NCBI GenBank assembly: GCA_041484845.1
Contig: JBGPIK010000076.1
Coordinates: 1-20,766, forward strand
From: JBGPIK01 sp041484845
GTDB lineage: Bacteria > Desulfobacterota > Binatia > UBA9968
Direction: 5' to 3'
Length of the DNA stretch: 20,766 nt
Every line of letters starts with the position of its first letter. Position 1 is the stretch's first letter. The notes beneath the pieces were generated by a model that was not told the origin of the DNA, ran no database searches, and saw only the letters and a program-made list of their open reading frames with translations. The position numbers and the translations under genes were made by a program. This document shows positions 1 to 7,930 of this stretch, piece by piece.

Positions 1-262
1 CGCGGGAGGCGGCCACAAAAGCCAGCGAGATTCCGGTATTTCCGCTGGTCGGTTCGACTAATTCTTTGCCGCGAGTGAGTATTCCTCTCTTCTCCGCGTC
101 CCAAATCATTGCGGCGCCGATTCGGCATTTAACCGAGTACGCAGGGTTCCTGCCTTCGATTTTCGCCAATACCGTTGCCGGCGCTCCGTCCGTTATCCGA
201 TTTAGTTTTACCAGCGGCGTCCGGCCGATAGAAAAAGAGTTGTCAGCAAAATATTTCGGCAT
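1..262 (-). CDS. cysK: Cysteine synthase (O-acetylserine sulfhydrylase), N-terminal part, runs off the left edge
   Basis: Makes L-cysteine from O-acetylserine and sulfide with pyridoxal phosphate (PLP), in the cytoplasm. Only the first 87 codons lie in the window; the 3' end is beyond position 1. The frame opens with ATG at 262-260, preceded on the minus strand by a good GAGGGG ribosome binding site. The N-terminus carries the family's SIGRTPLVKLNRI block (residues 11-23). The PLP-lysine motif SVKCRIG follows, with the Schiff-base lysine at K45, and then the phosphate-binding TSGNTG loop (72-77). These two motifs in this order and spacing are diagnostic of the CysK/CysM/cystathionine-beta-synthase fold. 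The SVKCRIG version fits CysK-type O-acetylserine sulfhydrylase best, although CysM or an N-terminal CBS domain cannot be excluded from a fragment. It diverges from the cupin gene and is unlikely to belong to the catabolic operon. Confidence 0.93.
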   Translation of the reverse strand, partial: MPKYFADNSFSIGRTPLVKLNRITDGAPATVLAKIEGRNPAYSVKCRIGAAMIWDAEKRGILTRGKELVEPTSGNTGISLAFVAASR

Positions 263-456
263 GATTATCCCCTCTCAAATTTAAAATTTAGTTGCCCTAG
301 CTGTTTTGATTTTGTTGGCGCTTGTCAGAAGCGGCTAAAGCGGCAATAGCCGGTCACCTTCTGCGACAAATGCTACAAGTACGACTAGCCCCGAAGCGCC
401 GATTTGAAGCCAGCCTACTGGTAAGATGTAGATGTGTCAACCTTATCTCAAGTCAA

Positions 457-496
457 AGCGATTCGCTTGACAGGCCGTCGACAATGTCCCTATTTT
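457..496 (+). promoter_or_regulatory. Sigma70-like promoter of the cupin-led operon with a palindrome touching the -35 box
   Basis: TTGACA (467-472, perfect -35) is followed after 18 bases by TATTTT (491-496). The perfect 11-base palindrome AGCGATTCGCT occupies 457-467 and abuts the -35 box, where a regulator could bind. Transcription would start near 503, giving a leader of about 35 bases before the cupin start. The promoter is read from consensus only; the operator role is inference. Confidence 0.5.
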
Positions 497-536
497 AGCG
501 GTTGCCGCAACGATTCACGTAAAAATGGAGGAAAAA

Positions 537-1007
537 ATGGCTCTTCATGTCAAACGCGAAGATGTGCCAGAACGCAAGCGGGTGCAATCCGGAGCAACCG
601 GAGAGGGCTCTATGGTCGTGAGGAAGGCCTATGGCAATGAATGCAGTCTCATGATTGCTGTCAGAGCGCCCGGATACCACACCAAGCCGCATGCGCACCT
701 ATCCGAACAGATTAATTATGTGATGGAAGGAGAAATATGGTTCTTCGTTGAGGACAAAGGTTTCCATTGCAAGAAGGGTGATTTTCAACGGATTCCGGCC
801 AATAAAATACACTGGGCATGGAACCATTCGGACAGCGATGCGACAGTGGCCGAAGCGCACGCGCCCGGACTCATTGGCGGTGGACTTAAGGACGCGGCGG
901 TGGCCCTCTTTGACGAAGGGGAGGCGCCTGAGATTAGAGGTCCAGGCGCGAACGAATTCGTTCGTTACGACAGCGAAAACGCTGAAGCAAAATACTTCGG
1001 GAAATAG
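537..1007 (+). CDS. Small single-domain cupin protein
   Basis: A 156-residue protein made almost entirely of one cupin beta-barrel, probably a metal-binding cytoplasmic protein; no signal peptide is visible. Cupin motif 1 is HAHLSEQINYVMEG with likely metal ligands H52, H54 and Q58 (or E57). Motif 2 is GDFQRIPANKIHWAWN with H92 as fourth ligand. The HxHxxEQ form is common in cupin_2 proteins. An ATG at 525 is in frame, but the ribosome binding site GGAGG sits at 527-531, so the ATG at 537 (five bases further) is the start. It is first in a plus-strand group with two solute-binding proteins and an M24 hydrolase, 127 bases before the next gene. Cupins of this size include dioxygenases, isomerases, lyases and pure sensors, so the reaction is unknown. 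Its place beside binding proteins suggests a role in catabolism of the imported compound. Confidence 0.85.
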   Translation: MALHVKREDVPERKRVQSGATGEGSMVVRKAYGNECSLMIAVRAPGYHTKPHAHLSEQINYVMEGEIWFFVEDKGFHCKKGDFQRIPANKIHWAWNHSDSDATVAEAHAPGLIGGGLKDAAVALFDEGEAPEIRGPGANEFVRYDSENAEAKYFGK

Positions 1008-1134
1008 GTGCTCGCTTGTAAGCTTTCACCTTACGTTAAGTTTGCCTGTTGTTTGAACGGCTGTTGCAAAGGCGCCCCAAAAGGGTGCATATCTGAGATT
1101 ATTGCATCTTTAGCACGCGCACCGGGAGGAATTT

Positions 1135-2184
1135 ATGAAGACGAAGTCCGCGTTTTTTCTTGCCTCGCTGTCTTTCTGCATATGGGCGTTGACAACCCAC
1201 GACGCCTCGCTTGCGCAGGAGATGTTCTTTAAAGGAAAACCGATACGCATTGTTGTCGGTCTGAGTACGGGCGGTGGCTATGACCGGGCCCAGCGACTGC
1301 TCGCCAAACATCTCGGCAAATACATACCCGGCAATCCGGACGTTCTGGTCCAAAACATGCCGGGCGCAGGATCTGTAAGCGCTGCAAATTATGTTTGGGG
1401 TGTCGTGAAGCCTGACGGGCTAACTCTCCTTGCGCCCCATAACAATGTTTATCTGAGCCAGCTCTCGGGCCAGAAAGAGGTCCAGTTTGATTTGCCCAAA
1501 TTCCAATGGATTGGCTCGCTCGAGAATGACGACATGCTGCTCTTTGCTCGGGCCGACGCGCCTTTCAAGTCGATGACTGAGATTGTCAAAGCCAAAGAGT
1601 CGCCTAAGTGCGGGTCAACGGGCATTGGCAGTTCAGATTATGTGGTATCGAAGATTCTGAACGAAACCATTGGCGCAAAAATCGAACATGTCGTCGGATA
1701 TCCGGGTAGCAGCGAGATTGCCCTTGCGCTCGAAAGAGGCGAGGTGCAATGCATGGGCCTCACAATCTCTACCTACTTTTCACGCGAGCCGTTTTTGAGT
1801 TGGCAGAAAACCAAGTTCACGCGCTTTCTCGCGCAGAGCGGGCACAAACGACAGGCGCGACTTTCCGACGCCCCGACGATCTACGAGCTAATGGATGAAT
1901 TCAAGACTTCATTGACAAAACGCCGCGTTGCTGAAGCCATGCTCCTAGGGGGCGAGTGGGCGCGGTCTTTAATGGCGGCCCCGGCCACTCCGGCCGATCG
2001 TGTCGCTACGCTTCGCGCCGCTTTCGACAAGGCGGTTAAGGATCCGGAATTGCTGGCCGAAGCCAAAAAACTGAGAATCGACGTTACTCCGATGTCCGGA
2101 GAAAAGCTGCAGGCCATGATCAAAGAAGTGATGGTCCAACCGCCCGAGGTCATCGAGCAAATCAAGAAATTATTCGTTCAATAG
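1135..2184 (+). CDS. TctC/Bug-family periplasmic solute-binding protein
   Basis: A 349-residue periplasmic binding protein of the tripartite tricarboxylate transporter (TctC/Bug) family, which captures carboxylates and related small molecules. Residues 1-27 form a signal peptide (basic MKTK start, hydrophobic core, likely cleavage after ASLA). The mature part shows Bug-family hallmarks: a KPIRIVVGLSTGGGYD segment, an arginine-rich helix (RAQRLLAKHLGKYIPG), a VQNMPGAGS loop and KPDGLTLLAPHN. The length is slightly above the usual 320-330. The start is set by GGGAGGAA a few bases upstream. No TctA or TctB membrane gene is nearby, so it must share a permease encoded elsewhere or act as a sensor. 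The 117-base gap to the next binding-protein gene contains a long-range inverted repeat, so co-transcription is likely but not certain. Ligand unknown. Confidence 0.88.
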   Translation: MKTKSAFFLASLSFCIWALTTHDASLAQEMFFKGKPIRIVVGLSTGGGYDRAQRLLAKHLGKYIPGNPDVLVQNMPGAGSVSAANYVWGVVKPDGLTLLAPHNNVYLSQLSGQKEVQFDLPKFQWIGSLENDDMLLFARADAPFKSMTEIVKAKESPKCGSTGIGSSDYVVSKILNETIGAKIEHVVGYPGSSEIALALERGEVQCMGLTISTYFSREPFLSWQKTKFTRFLAQSGHKRQARLSDAPTIYELMDEFKTSLTKRRVAEAMLLGGEWARSLMAAPATPADRVATLRAAFDKAVKDPELLAEAKKLRIDVTPMSGEKLQAMIKEVMVQPPEVIEQIKKLFVQ

Positions 2185-2186
2185 AA

Positions 2187-2235
2187 GCCCCGTACAGTAA
2201 ATTAATTGACAATCGACCGAATCGTCGTACGGGGC
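2187..2235. repeat. Perfect 9-bp inverted repeat between the two binding-protein genes
   Basis: GCCCCGTAC (2187-2195) and GTACGGGGC (2227-2235) pair perfectly around a 31-base AT-richer loop. The first arm starts three bases after the tctC-like stop codon. No T-run follows, so it is not a classical terminator. It may stabilise or partly attenuate the mRNA between genes; that is inference. Confidence 0.45.
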
Positions 2236-2300
2236 GACACGGAGTCTAACCATTCTCGGTTAAGCGTCGTCGCGCCGCGAGCGACGCCTCAGTTTGTGAC

Positions 2301-3287
2301 ATGAGTAAACCCTCTCGGTTTTTTCTGCCGCTCCTAGTCGTATTCGTTTTCTATTCTCTTGCCGGCGCCGCGGACAGGGTGCGCGTGGTCTATGGCAGTC
2401 TCGTCGCAGGTCACATGGTCATGTACGCTGCCAAGGAGTTTGGACTTTTTCAAAAATATGATCTGGATGCGGAGATCGTCGGACATATCCCCGGAGCGAA
2501 GGCCTTAGTGCCTTTGCTTTCCGGTGATGCTCAATTCATTCATGCCGCCGGTCCACCTTTCATTCTCGGCACATTGGGCGGCGCCGATGTGGTTATCTTT
2601 CTCAGCTTAGCGGAGACTTTACCTTATTACCTCCTGGTGCATAGGGACATCACCACTGCGGCGCAGCTCAAAGGAAAAAAGCTCGGCGTAACCACCTTCG
2701 GCTCGTCTTCGGATTTTTCTCTGCGTTTCGCCGTGAGAAAACTCGGGCTGGATCCGGAAAAGGATGTCAGCATTCTCGCCATCGGAGACACCGCCGCGCG
2801 GTCGGGCGCCCTGAGCACAGGCATCATCCAGGGAGGCGCTTATACGATCGGTGAGACGATTCTGCTGAAACGAATGGGGTATCGGGTGCTTTTGGATATG
2901 GCGGCCACAGGTCTGGAGTATCAACATACGGCCGTGGCGACGACGCGTACCTTCATCGGGCGGAACAGGCGGGCTGTCTTAAATTATGCCAAGTCGATTA
3001 TTGACGCCGTCAGACAAATGAAGGAGCGCAAGGAAGATTCATTAAAAATATTGGCCAAGTATCTGCGCGTCGGTGACCGCGAGTATCTGGAAGCCCAATA
3101 TCAGGAAAACGCTCATAAACTCTACTCCAAGAAGCCGTATCCAACGCTTGGCGGCGTGAAGACGATTTTGGACAGTCTCGCCGCCAAAGAGCCAAAAGCC
3201 CGGCAGGCGAAGCCGGAGCAATTTGTTGATCTAAGCATTGTTGAAGAACTGGATCGGTCCGGCTTTATCGATGGTCTTTATAGGTGA
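2301..3287 (+). CDS. NMT1/SsuA-type ABC transporter substrate-binding protein
   Basis: A 328-residue periplasmic binding protein of the NMT1/THI5-like (SsuA/TauA) group, which serves ABC importers of sulfonates, nitrate, thiamine precursors and aromatic acids. Residues 1-24 are a signal peptide ending in SLAGAA. The mature N-terminus RVRVVYGSLVAGHMVMYAAK is followed by EFGLFQKYDLDAEIV, the typical 'cargo-loop then G-L-F' opening. LKGKKLGVTTFGSSSD matches the hinge-region G-K-x-x-G-V motif of the family. No clear ribosome binding site precedes the ATG at 2301, and no better in-frame start was found. The stop codon lies five bases before the M24 hydrolase start, so the two genes are very likely translationally coupled. 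No permease or ATPase gene accompanies it. Ligand unknown. Confidence 0.87.
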   Translation: MSKPSRFFLPLLVVFVFYSLAGAADRVRVVYGSLVAGHMVMYAAKEFGLFQKYDLDAEIVGHIPGAKALVPLLSGDAQFIHAAGPPFILGTLGGADVVIFLSLAETLPYYLLVHRDITTAAQLKGKKLGVTTFGSSSDFSLRFAVRKLGLDPEKDVSILAIGDTAARSGALSTGIIQGGAYTIGETILLKRMGYRVLLDMAATGLEYQHTAVATTRTFIGRNRRAVLNYAKSIIDAVRQMKERKEDSLKILAKYLRVGDREYLEAQYQENAHKLYSKKPYPTLGGVKTILDSLAAKEPKARQAKPEQFVDLSIVEELDRSGFIDGLYR

Positions 3288-3292
3288 CCCCT

Positions 3293-4531
3293 ATGCTGTT
3301 TAACCGAGCGCGCGCACTGGCGCTGATGGAGAAATTCGCACTCGATGCATTGATCGCCGCGACTCGGGAAAACGTCACTTACTTGAGCGATTTCGCGCCG
3401 TGGGGGCAGGGCGTCCACAAGTATTTTCAGCGACCCAATTTTGTCATTTTCACGCGACGTACGGACGACCCTCCGACGCTGCTCATTTATCCCGGCGAGG
3501 CGACCTATGCTGCCTCCTACCCGTCATGGATCGAGGATGTCTGCATCTATGGCGCAGCGCGCTCGCCGCATTATCGTGGAACGGCGCCGATGTCTTCCGA
3601 GGAAGAAAGGTTTTCGTCGATATTGGACGTCGCCCGATTGAAGGGAAAAACTCCGGCCGAAGCATTGGTGAATATTCTGCGAGAGAAAGGGCTGCTCCGC
3701 GATCGCATCGGTATCGACCATGAGGGAATGTCCTCGGCGCTGAAGGAGGAGTTGCGCGGCTCAGTGCCGGAGGCAAAGTTTTTCGACGCCAGCGATCTGT
3801 TCCGTCTCGTTCGCATGATCAAAACAAGCGACGAAATTGAGCGCTTGAGAAAAGTTGCAGCGCTGAACGAAAGAGCCGTTCAGGCCATTTTTAAAAAAGC
3901 GCACAGTGGTTGCGACGAGGTCGAATTGGCTAGCGAATATTACTTGGAAATCGGCAAAGGGCGAGGTGTGGTGGAATGGTTTCACTTGGGATCGGGAAGG
4001 AGATCCGCGGCGATCTGTCCGCCGATCAGGAAAAAGTTAGCGGCAGGAGAGATGTTGCGCACCGATGCGGGTTGCATTCTGGAGTGCTATCATGCCGACA
4101 CCTGCGGTACCGGAGTGATGGGGGAGCCGACGCCCAAGCAAGCGCGGATGTTTGCCGCAGGCAAAAGCGGTATCGCGGCGTGTTTGGATATTCTGCGGCC
4201 GGGCTGCAAGCCTTCCCACTTGGCGGATGCTCTAAGTCAGGGACTTCGCGAGGGTGGCGCCGCGGAACGAAAAAAAGATTTCGTCGGGCATACGATCGGC
4301 ATTGAACCGCGGGAGTTCCCGTTTGAATTCGGTTCTCCGAAACTTCTGTCGAGCCCCTACCTGCCTGAGACCACGGATATCCCGCTGGAGGAGAACATGG
4401 TGATCAATATCGAGGTCGCGCTCGTCGAGCGCGGCTTCGGCGGGATTCAGATCGAGCATACCTTGGTCCTGTGCCGTGGCGGATATGAATTTATTATCCC
4501 GCAGGAACGAGATCTTTTACGTATCGGATAG
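3293..4531 (+). CDS. M24-family metallohydrolase (Xaa-Pro peptidase/creatinase-like), aminopeptidase histidines apparently missing
   Basis: A 412-residue cytoplasmic protein with a creatinase-type N-terminal domain (about 1-165) and a pita-bread M24 domain (about 170-400). All five dinuclear-metal ligands are visible: D258 (RTDAG), D269 (YHADT), H333 (VGHTIG), E374 (NIEVAL) and E388 (QIEHT). Compared by eye with E. coli PepP, the H243 position is an isoleucine and the H361 position (seven after the metal His) is arginine in IEPRE. Peptidase action is therefore doubtful; another C-N or C-C hydrolase or lyase within the fold is possible. ATG 3293 is preferred because AGGTGA ends five bases before it; a GTG at 3284 overlapping the previous stop is the alternative and would add three residues. 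It closes the cupin/binding-protein group and faces the UPF0182 gene tail to tail. Confidence 0.87.
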   Translation: MLFNRARALALMEKFALDALIAATRENVTYLSDFAPWGQGVHKYFQRPNFVIFTRRTDDPPTLLIYPGEATYAASYPSWIEDVCIYGAARSPHYRGTAPMSSEEERFSSILDVARLKGKTPAEALVNILREKGLLRDRIGIDHEGMSSALKEELRGSVPEAKFFDASDLFRLVRMIKTSDEIERLRKVAALNERAVQAIFKKAHSGCDEVELASEYYLEIGKGRGVVEWFHLGSGRRSAAICPPIRKKLAAGEMLRTDAGCILECYHADTCGTGVMGEPTPKQARMFAAGKSGIAACLDILRPGCKPSHLADALSQGLREGGAAERKKDFVGHTIGIEPREFPFEFGSPKLLSSPYLPETTDIPLEENMVINIEVALVERGFGGIQIEHTLVLCRGGYEFIIPQERDLLRIG

Positions 4532-4545
4532 CGCCCTTATCCATC

Positions 4546-4840
4546 GTTCAATCTCTTCGGGTTTGATTCCCCGCAGCTTGCTACGTAGTGAGCTATTCCA
4601 GACCTCTAAGAGTCCGTCATTCCCGAATGCTTCTATCGGGAATCCAGGCGAGACCGAACCTGGACCCCCGACCCATTCGACGTGGCTCAGGGTCGTGGTG
4701 AGCACAGTCGAACCACGATTAAAACATTCGGGGGTGACGCTGTTGGGATAAAATCTCACCGCTTTGTTCTGATACCCCGTCAGCTTGCTGCGGGGTAGTT
4801 CAATCTCTGTGGGTCGATTCCCCGTAACTTGCTGCGAGGT
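4546..4840. repeat. Cluster of dispersed palindromic repeats in a 338-bp convergent intergenic gap
   Basis: No gene is seen between 4531 and 4870. The gap holds three repeat types. (1) A direct repeat of about 39 bases (4546-4585 and 4798-4835, roughly 33 matches) that contains GATTCCCCG...CTTGCT. (2) A hairpin at 4773-4797 (TACCCCG...CGGGGTA with an inner CAGC-TT-GCTG, one bulged T), followed by the more degenerate form at 4818-4838. (3) ATTCCCGA/TCGGGAAT at 4619-4643, an 8-bp stem with a 9-base loop, resembling the ATTCCC-N-GGGAAT repeats known from Neisseria and other genomes. A fourth palindrome, ACCCCCGA/TCGGGGGT (4664-4671, 4728-4735), encloses TCGTGG/CCACGA. Placed between converging genes, these stems could end transcription from both sides. 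Confidence 0.75.
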
Positions 4841-4869
4841 TATTCATTCATGGCCCAGAAGTGTTTTCT

Positions 4870-7614
4870 CTAGGGCGGTGACTTTGCGGGCGCGCCTTGC
4901 AACGCCTTTTGCATCGCGTCCATTTCGGAGCCAAAGGTGCGCCAGTCGCCTTTGCTCAACGCATCGAACGCCCGCCGGTAATGGTTAAGAGCCTCTGAAC
5001 CGGCTGGTGGGGGGGGCAATTCCTTAGTGCGGGCGCCGGGCGATGGCGGCGATGTCGACGTGACGACGGTCGGCGGCTTCGACTCGGTCGTGGACAGGCT
5101 GGCGAGCAAAGCGTCAACATCCTGTCCCATGACCACTCGATCTCCGGCGGTGGCGATCAAACGCTTCAGTTCCGGCAACTGGCGACTTTCGGCACTGAGA
5201 TAGAGGGGCTCGACGTACAGCAAAGTGTCATCGATGGGAATAGCCAAGAGATTGCCGCGGATGACGCGAGAGCCCGTCTGGTTCCAAAGAGAAAGCTGCT
5301 GGGAGATCGTCGTATCCTGATCTATACGAGCCTCGATCTGCGCCGGTCCGTAAATAAGCTTCTCCTTTGAAAAGGCAAACTCGATCACATTGCCGTAATT
5401 TGCACCGTCGCAACGCGCGGCCAACCACGCGATCATGTTGTCGCGATTATTGGGCACCATCGGCAGCATCAGGATGAATTCCTCATGGGCCTCGGCGGGT
5501 AATCGCATAATAGTGTAATACGGCTGCATGGTCACGTTTTGCGCGCGCTGGTTTTCTTTTGGGAAGCTCCACAGATCCTCTTTATTGTAGAAGACCTCCG
5601 GGTTTTTCATGTGATAGGTCCCGTACACCCCCGCTTGAATAATGAAAAAATCTTCCGGGTAACGGATGTGGCGGCGCAAGGACGGCGGCATCGAATCCAT
5701 CGGCCGAAACAGGGACGGGAAGATGCGCTGGTACGTTTGCACGATGGGGTCTCCCGGGTCGGCCACGTAAAACACCGGATTGCCGTCGTAGGCATCAATC
5801 GCGACTTTGACGGAGTTGCGCATGTAGTTGATACCGTCATTCCCAACTCGTTGTGAATAAGGAAGCGCATCGCTCACGGTGTAAGCGTCCTGTAGCCAGG
5901 TTAGGCGTCCATCGTTGACAACCAGATAAGGATCGTGATCGAGAAGGAGAAACGGCGCGATCCGCTGGATGCGATCCTGGATGAGGCGACGAAAGAGAAT
6001 CTTGCTAGCCGGGGTTACGTTTTCACTTATAAGCAATTTGAAGTCGCCAAAGTACCACGCAAATAAGGCCCGTCGCCAAAAATTTCCCAGGGACACGCCG
6101 TCCTTGCCTTGATAAACATTGTAGACGTTCTCTTGACCCTGGGCATAGTCGAATTCTTTAGTGCCGCCGCCAACGACTACATAATTTCGCGTCTCTTCTC
6201 CGAAGTAAACCTCGGGACGATCAATCCGCAACTCCGGCGGAGACACCGGGGGTATATCCTTGACGTAAAAGACCGGTAACCCCTCCTCATCGAAACGATT
6301 CACGGGATTCATGGCAAGGCCGTTCCCATGAGTGAACTTAAAGCGCTGATTGATCCAGGTTTGCGCGTCGGCCGGGAGCTTTGACTGATTTAATTCCCGG
6401 GCTGACAGCATGACTTCCCGATAGCTTCCATCAAGAGTGTAACGATCGACATCGATGTCATGAAAGTCGTAGTAGAGACGGAGCTCCTGTAATTGGCGAT
6501 AGGTGTCCAGTAGCGGGCGCGGATCCCACCAGCGAATATTCTGGATCGTTGCCTGGTTGGCAGCTATGACTTCCGGTGTGAGCTTTCCTTTTGCGGGAAA
6601 GGGGGCGCTGGTGATGTGATCCAGAGCGAACCCATATCGGGTGAATTCGATATTGTTGGCGATATAGCGTGACTCCAACTTTAGCTCATCCGGCTTGACC
6701 CAGTAGCCTTGAAATAGATTGGGTACGACGGTTTCGACCAGGGATACGACAAAAACAAGTGCTACAGCGGCAATAGGTAGGCGAATGCCAGCAATCCAGA
6801 TATTGGCGGCGCACATTACCGCTCCCAAAACGGAGGCGCCGGCGAGGGCCATTAGCAGCGGTAACCGGAGATGGACGTCTGTATAAGCTGCGCCAAAGAC
6901 AATGCCGTTATTGCTAGTCAACAACCCGAAACGCTGCAAGATGTAGCCAGCGAATTTAACCAGAAGAAAAACCGCCAGGAGGGCGGAAAGGTGTCTGATT
7001 GCCGCAGAACTCAGCGTCGGAAATCCCGGCTGCTGGTAAGTAAAATCGCCGCGTACCCAATACAAGCAAGCGGCCAGAGCGGCACTCAAAAATATCAGTA
7101 GATTGCCCCAATCAAGTATCAATTGGTAGACGGGAAGGGAAAAGACATAAAACCCCAGGTCATGTCCGAATAACGGATCGGAACGGCCGAATGGCGCAGC
7201 ATAGAACCACTTAAGCACTGTGTCCCAGTTCCCGGTTTGGGCAAAACCGATGAACAGACTCAATAACAAAGCAACCGCCGGAATGATCAGCCGCCAGGGG
7301 AGATTGTCCAGTGAAAGTTCAATGACCTCCGGTATCCCTTCGCTGCCGCGGCCGACGACCCGAAAGCCGCGCGCTCGGCGCGCTCCTCCTGCTATAGGCT
7401 TCGCAGCGATGAAACCGTTGAGCAATAGCAATACAAACGACAGGCCGGCGGCGATGACAAAGATGATAAGCTCCGTGACCCAGGCGGTCGTGAAGACCGC
7501 TCTAAATCCCAGCGCATCGAACCATAATAGATCGACGAAATAGCGGCTCAATATGGCGGAGGTTATCAGGATCGCGATGATTGATGCGGCAAGGATGAGA
7601 GATCCTTTTTTCAT
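4870..7614 (-). CDS. UPF0182 family integral membrane protein
   Basis: A 914-residue protein of the UPF0182 family, whose function is unknown. It has about seven N-terminal membrane segments. In order they begin near LILAASIIAILITSAIL, ELIIFVIAAGLSFVLLLL, LIIPAVALLLSLFIGFA, LLIFLSAALAACLYWV, LLAVFLLVKFAGYIL, LLMALAGASVLGAVMCA and LPIAAVALVFVVSLVE. A large extracytoplasmic domain of about 550 residues follows. A proline-rich linker then leads to a short C-terminal helical domain (HYRRAFDALSKGDWRTFG), typical for the family. An in-frame GTG at 7644 exists, but AGAGGAGA lies between it and the ATG at 7614, so 7614 is the start. Length and domain order match full-length members. It is tail to tail with the M24 gene and 316 bases from the next minus-strand gene, so it is probably its own transcription unit. 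A C8 run encodes part of the proline linker. Confidence 0.92.
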   Translation of the reverse strand: MKKGSLILAASIIAILITSAILSRYFVDLLWFDALGFRAVFTTAWVTELIIFVIAAGLSFVLLLLNGFIAAKPIAGGARRARGFRVVGRGSEGIPEVIELSLDNLPWRLIIPAVALLLSLFIGFAQTGNWDTVLKWFYAAPFGRSDPLFGHDLGFYVFSLPVYQLILDWGNLLIFLSAALAACLYWVRGDFTYQQPGFPTLSSAAIRHLSALLAVFLLVKFAGYILQRFGLLTSNNGIVFGAAYTDVHLRLPLLMALAGASVLGAVMCAANIWIAGIRLPIAAVALVFVVSLVETVVPNLFQGYWVKPDELKLESRYIANNIEFTRYGFALDHITSAPFPAKGKLTPEVIAANQATIQNIRWWDPRPLLDTYRQLQELRLYYDFHDIDVDRYTLDGSYREVMLSARELNQSKLPADAQTWINQRFKFTHGNGLAMNPVNRFDEEGLPVFYVKDIPPVSPPELRIDRPEVYFGEETRNYVVVGGGTKEFDYAQGQENVYNVYQGKDGVSLGNFWRRALFAWYFGDFKLLISENVTPASKILFRRLIQDRIQRIAPFLLLDHDPYLVVNDGRLTWLQDAYTVSDALPYSQRVGNDGINYMRNSVKVAIDAYDGNPVFYVADPGDPIVQTYQRIFPSLFRPMDSMPPSLRRHIRYPEDFFIIQAGVYGTYHMKNPEVFYNKEDLWSFPKENQRAQNVTMQPYYTIMRLPAEAHEEFILMLPMVPNNRDNMIAWLAARCDGANYGNVIEFAFSKEKLIYGPAQIEARIDQDTTISQQLSLWNQTGSRVIRGNLLAIPIDDTLLYVEPLYLSAESRQLPELKRLIATAGDRVVMGQDVDALLASLSTTESKPPTVVTSTSPPSPGARTKELPPPPAGSEALNHYRRAFDALSKGDWRTFGSEMDAMQKALQGAPAKSPP

Positions 7615-7930
7615 ATATTCAATGTCTCCTCTGGTCACGTCCACGTATATCTGAGAACAGACAAGGAGGGAAGGTTTATGGGGCGGCTATTTTAGGGAAC
7701 AGCTGCATGAAAATGCCTACTCCCACACGGCTCGGCGGGTCAGCCTAGGCTATTTTTCTAACTTTCTGGGTTGTGGAATAAAGTGGTTAAGGATCGGCGT
7801 GACCCATGTCGACCGCGCTTCGTCCCAATCTTTCCGGCTCAATTTTCATCCAAGATTCATGGTGCCCGTTAGGATTCGATGCGGCGCGCGTGACCGTGAG
7901 CGTGGAATCACAGCGAGACCCGCCGCCCGG
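7615..7930. other. Intergenic stretch without a recognisable gene
   Basis: This 316-base gap separates the UPF0182 gene from the stop codon of the downstream binding-protein gene on the same strand. It must hold the UPF0182 promoter, but no convincing -35/-10 pair was found; only the AGAGGAGA ribosome binding site near 7625-7634 is clear. No long open frame with coding character and no strong hairpin with a T-run was seen. Confidence 0.5.

Noticed and set aside
1030..1110. Weak GCGCCC...GGGTGC stem between the cupin and TctC-like genes as a terminator
   Set aside because: The stem is short, needs a G-T pair and has no T-run.
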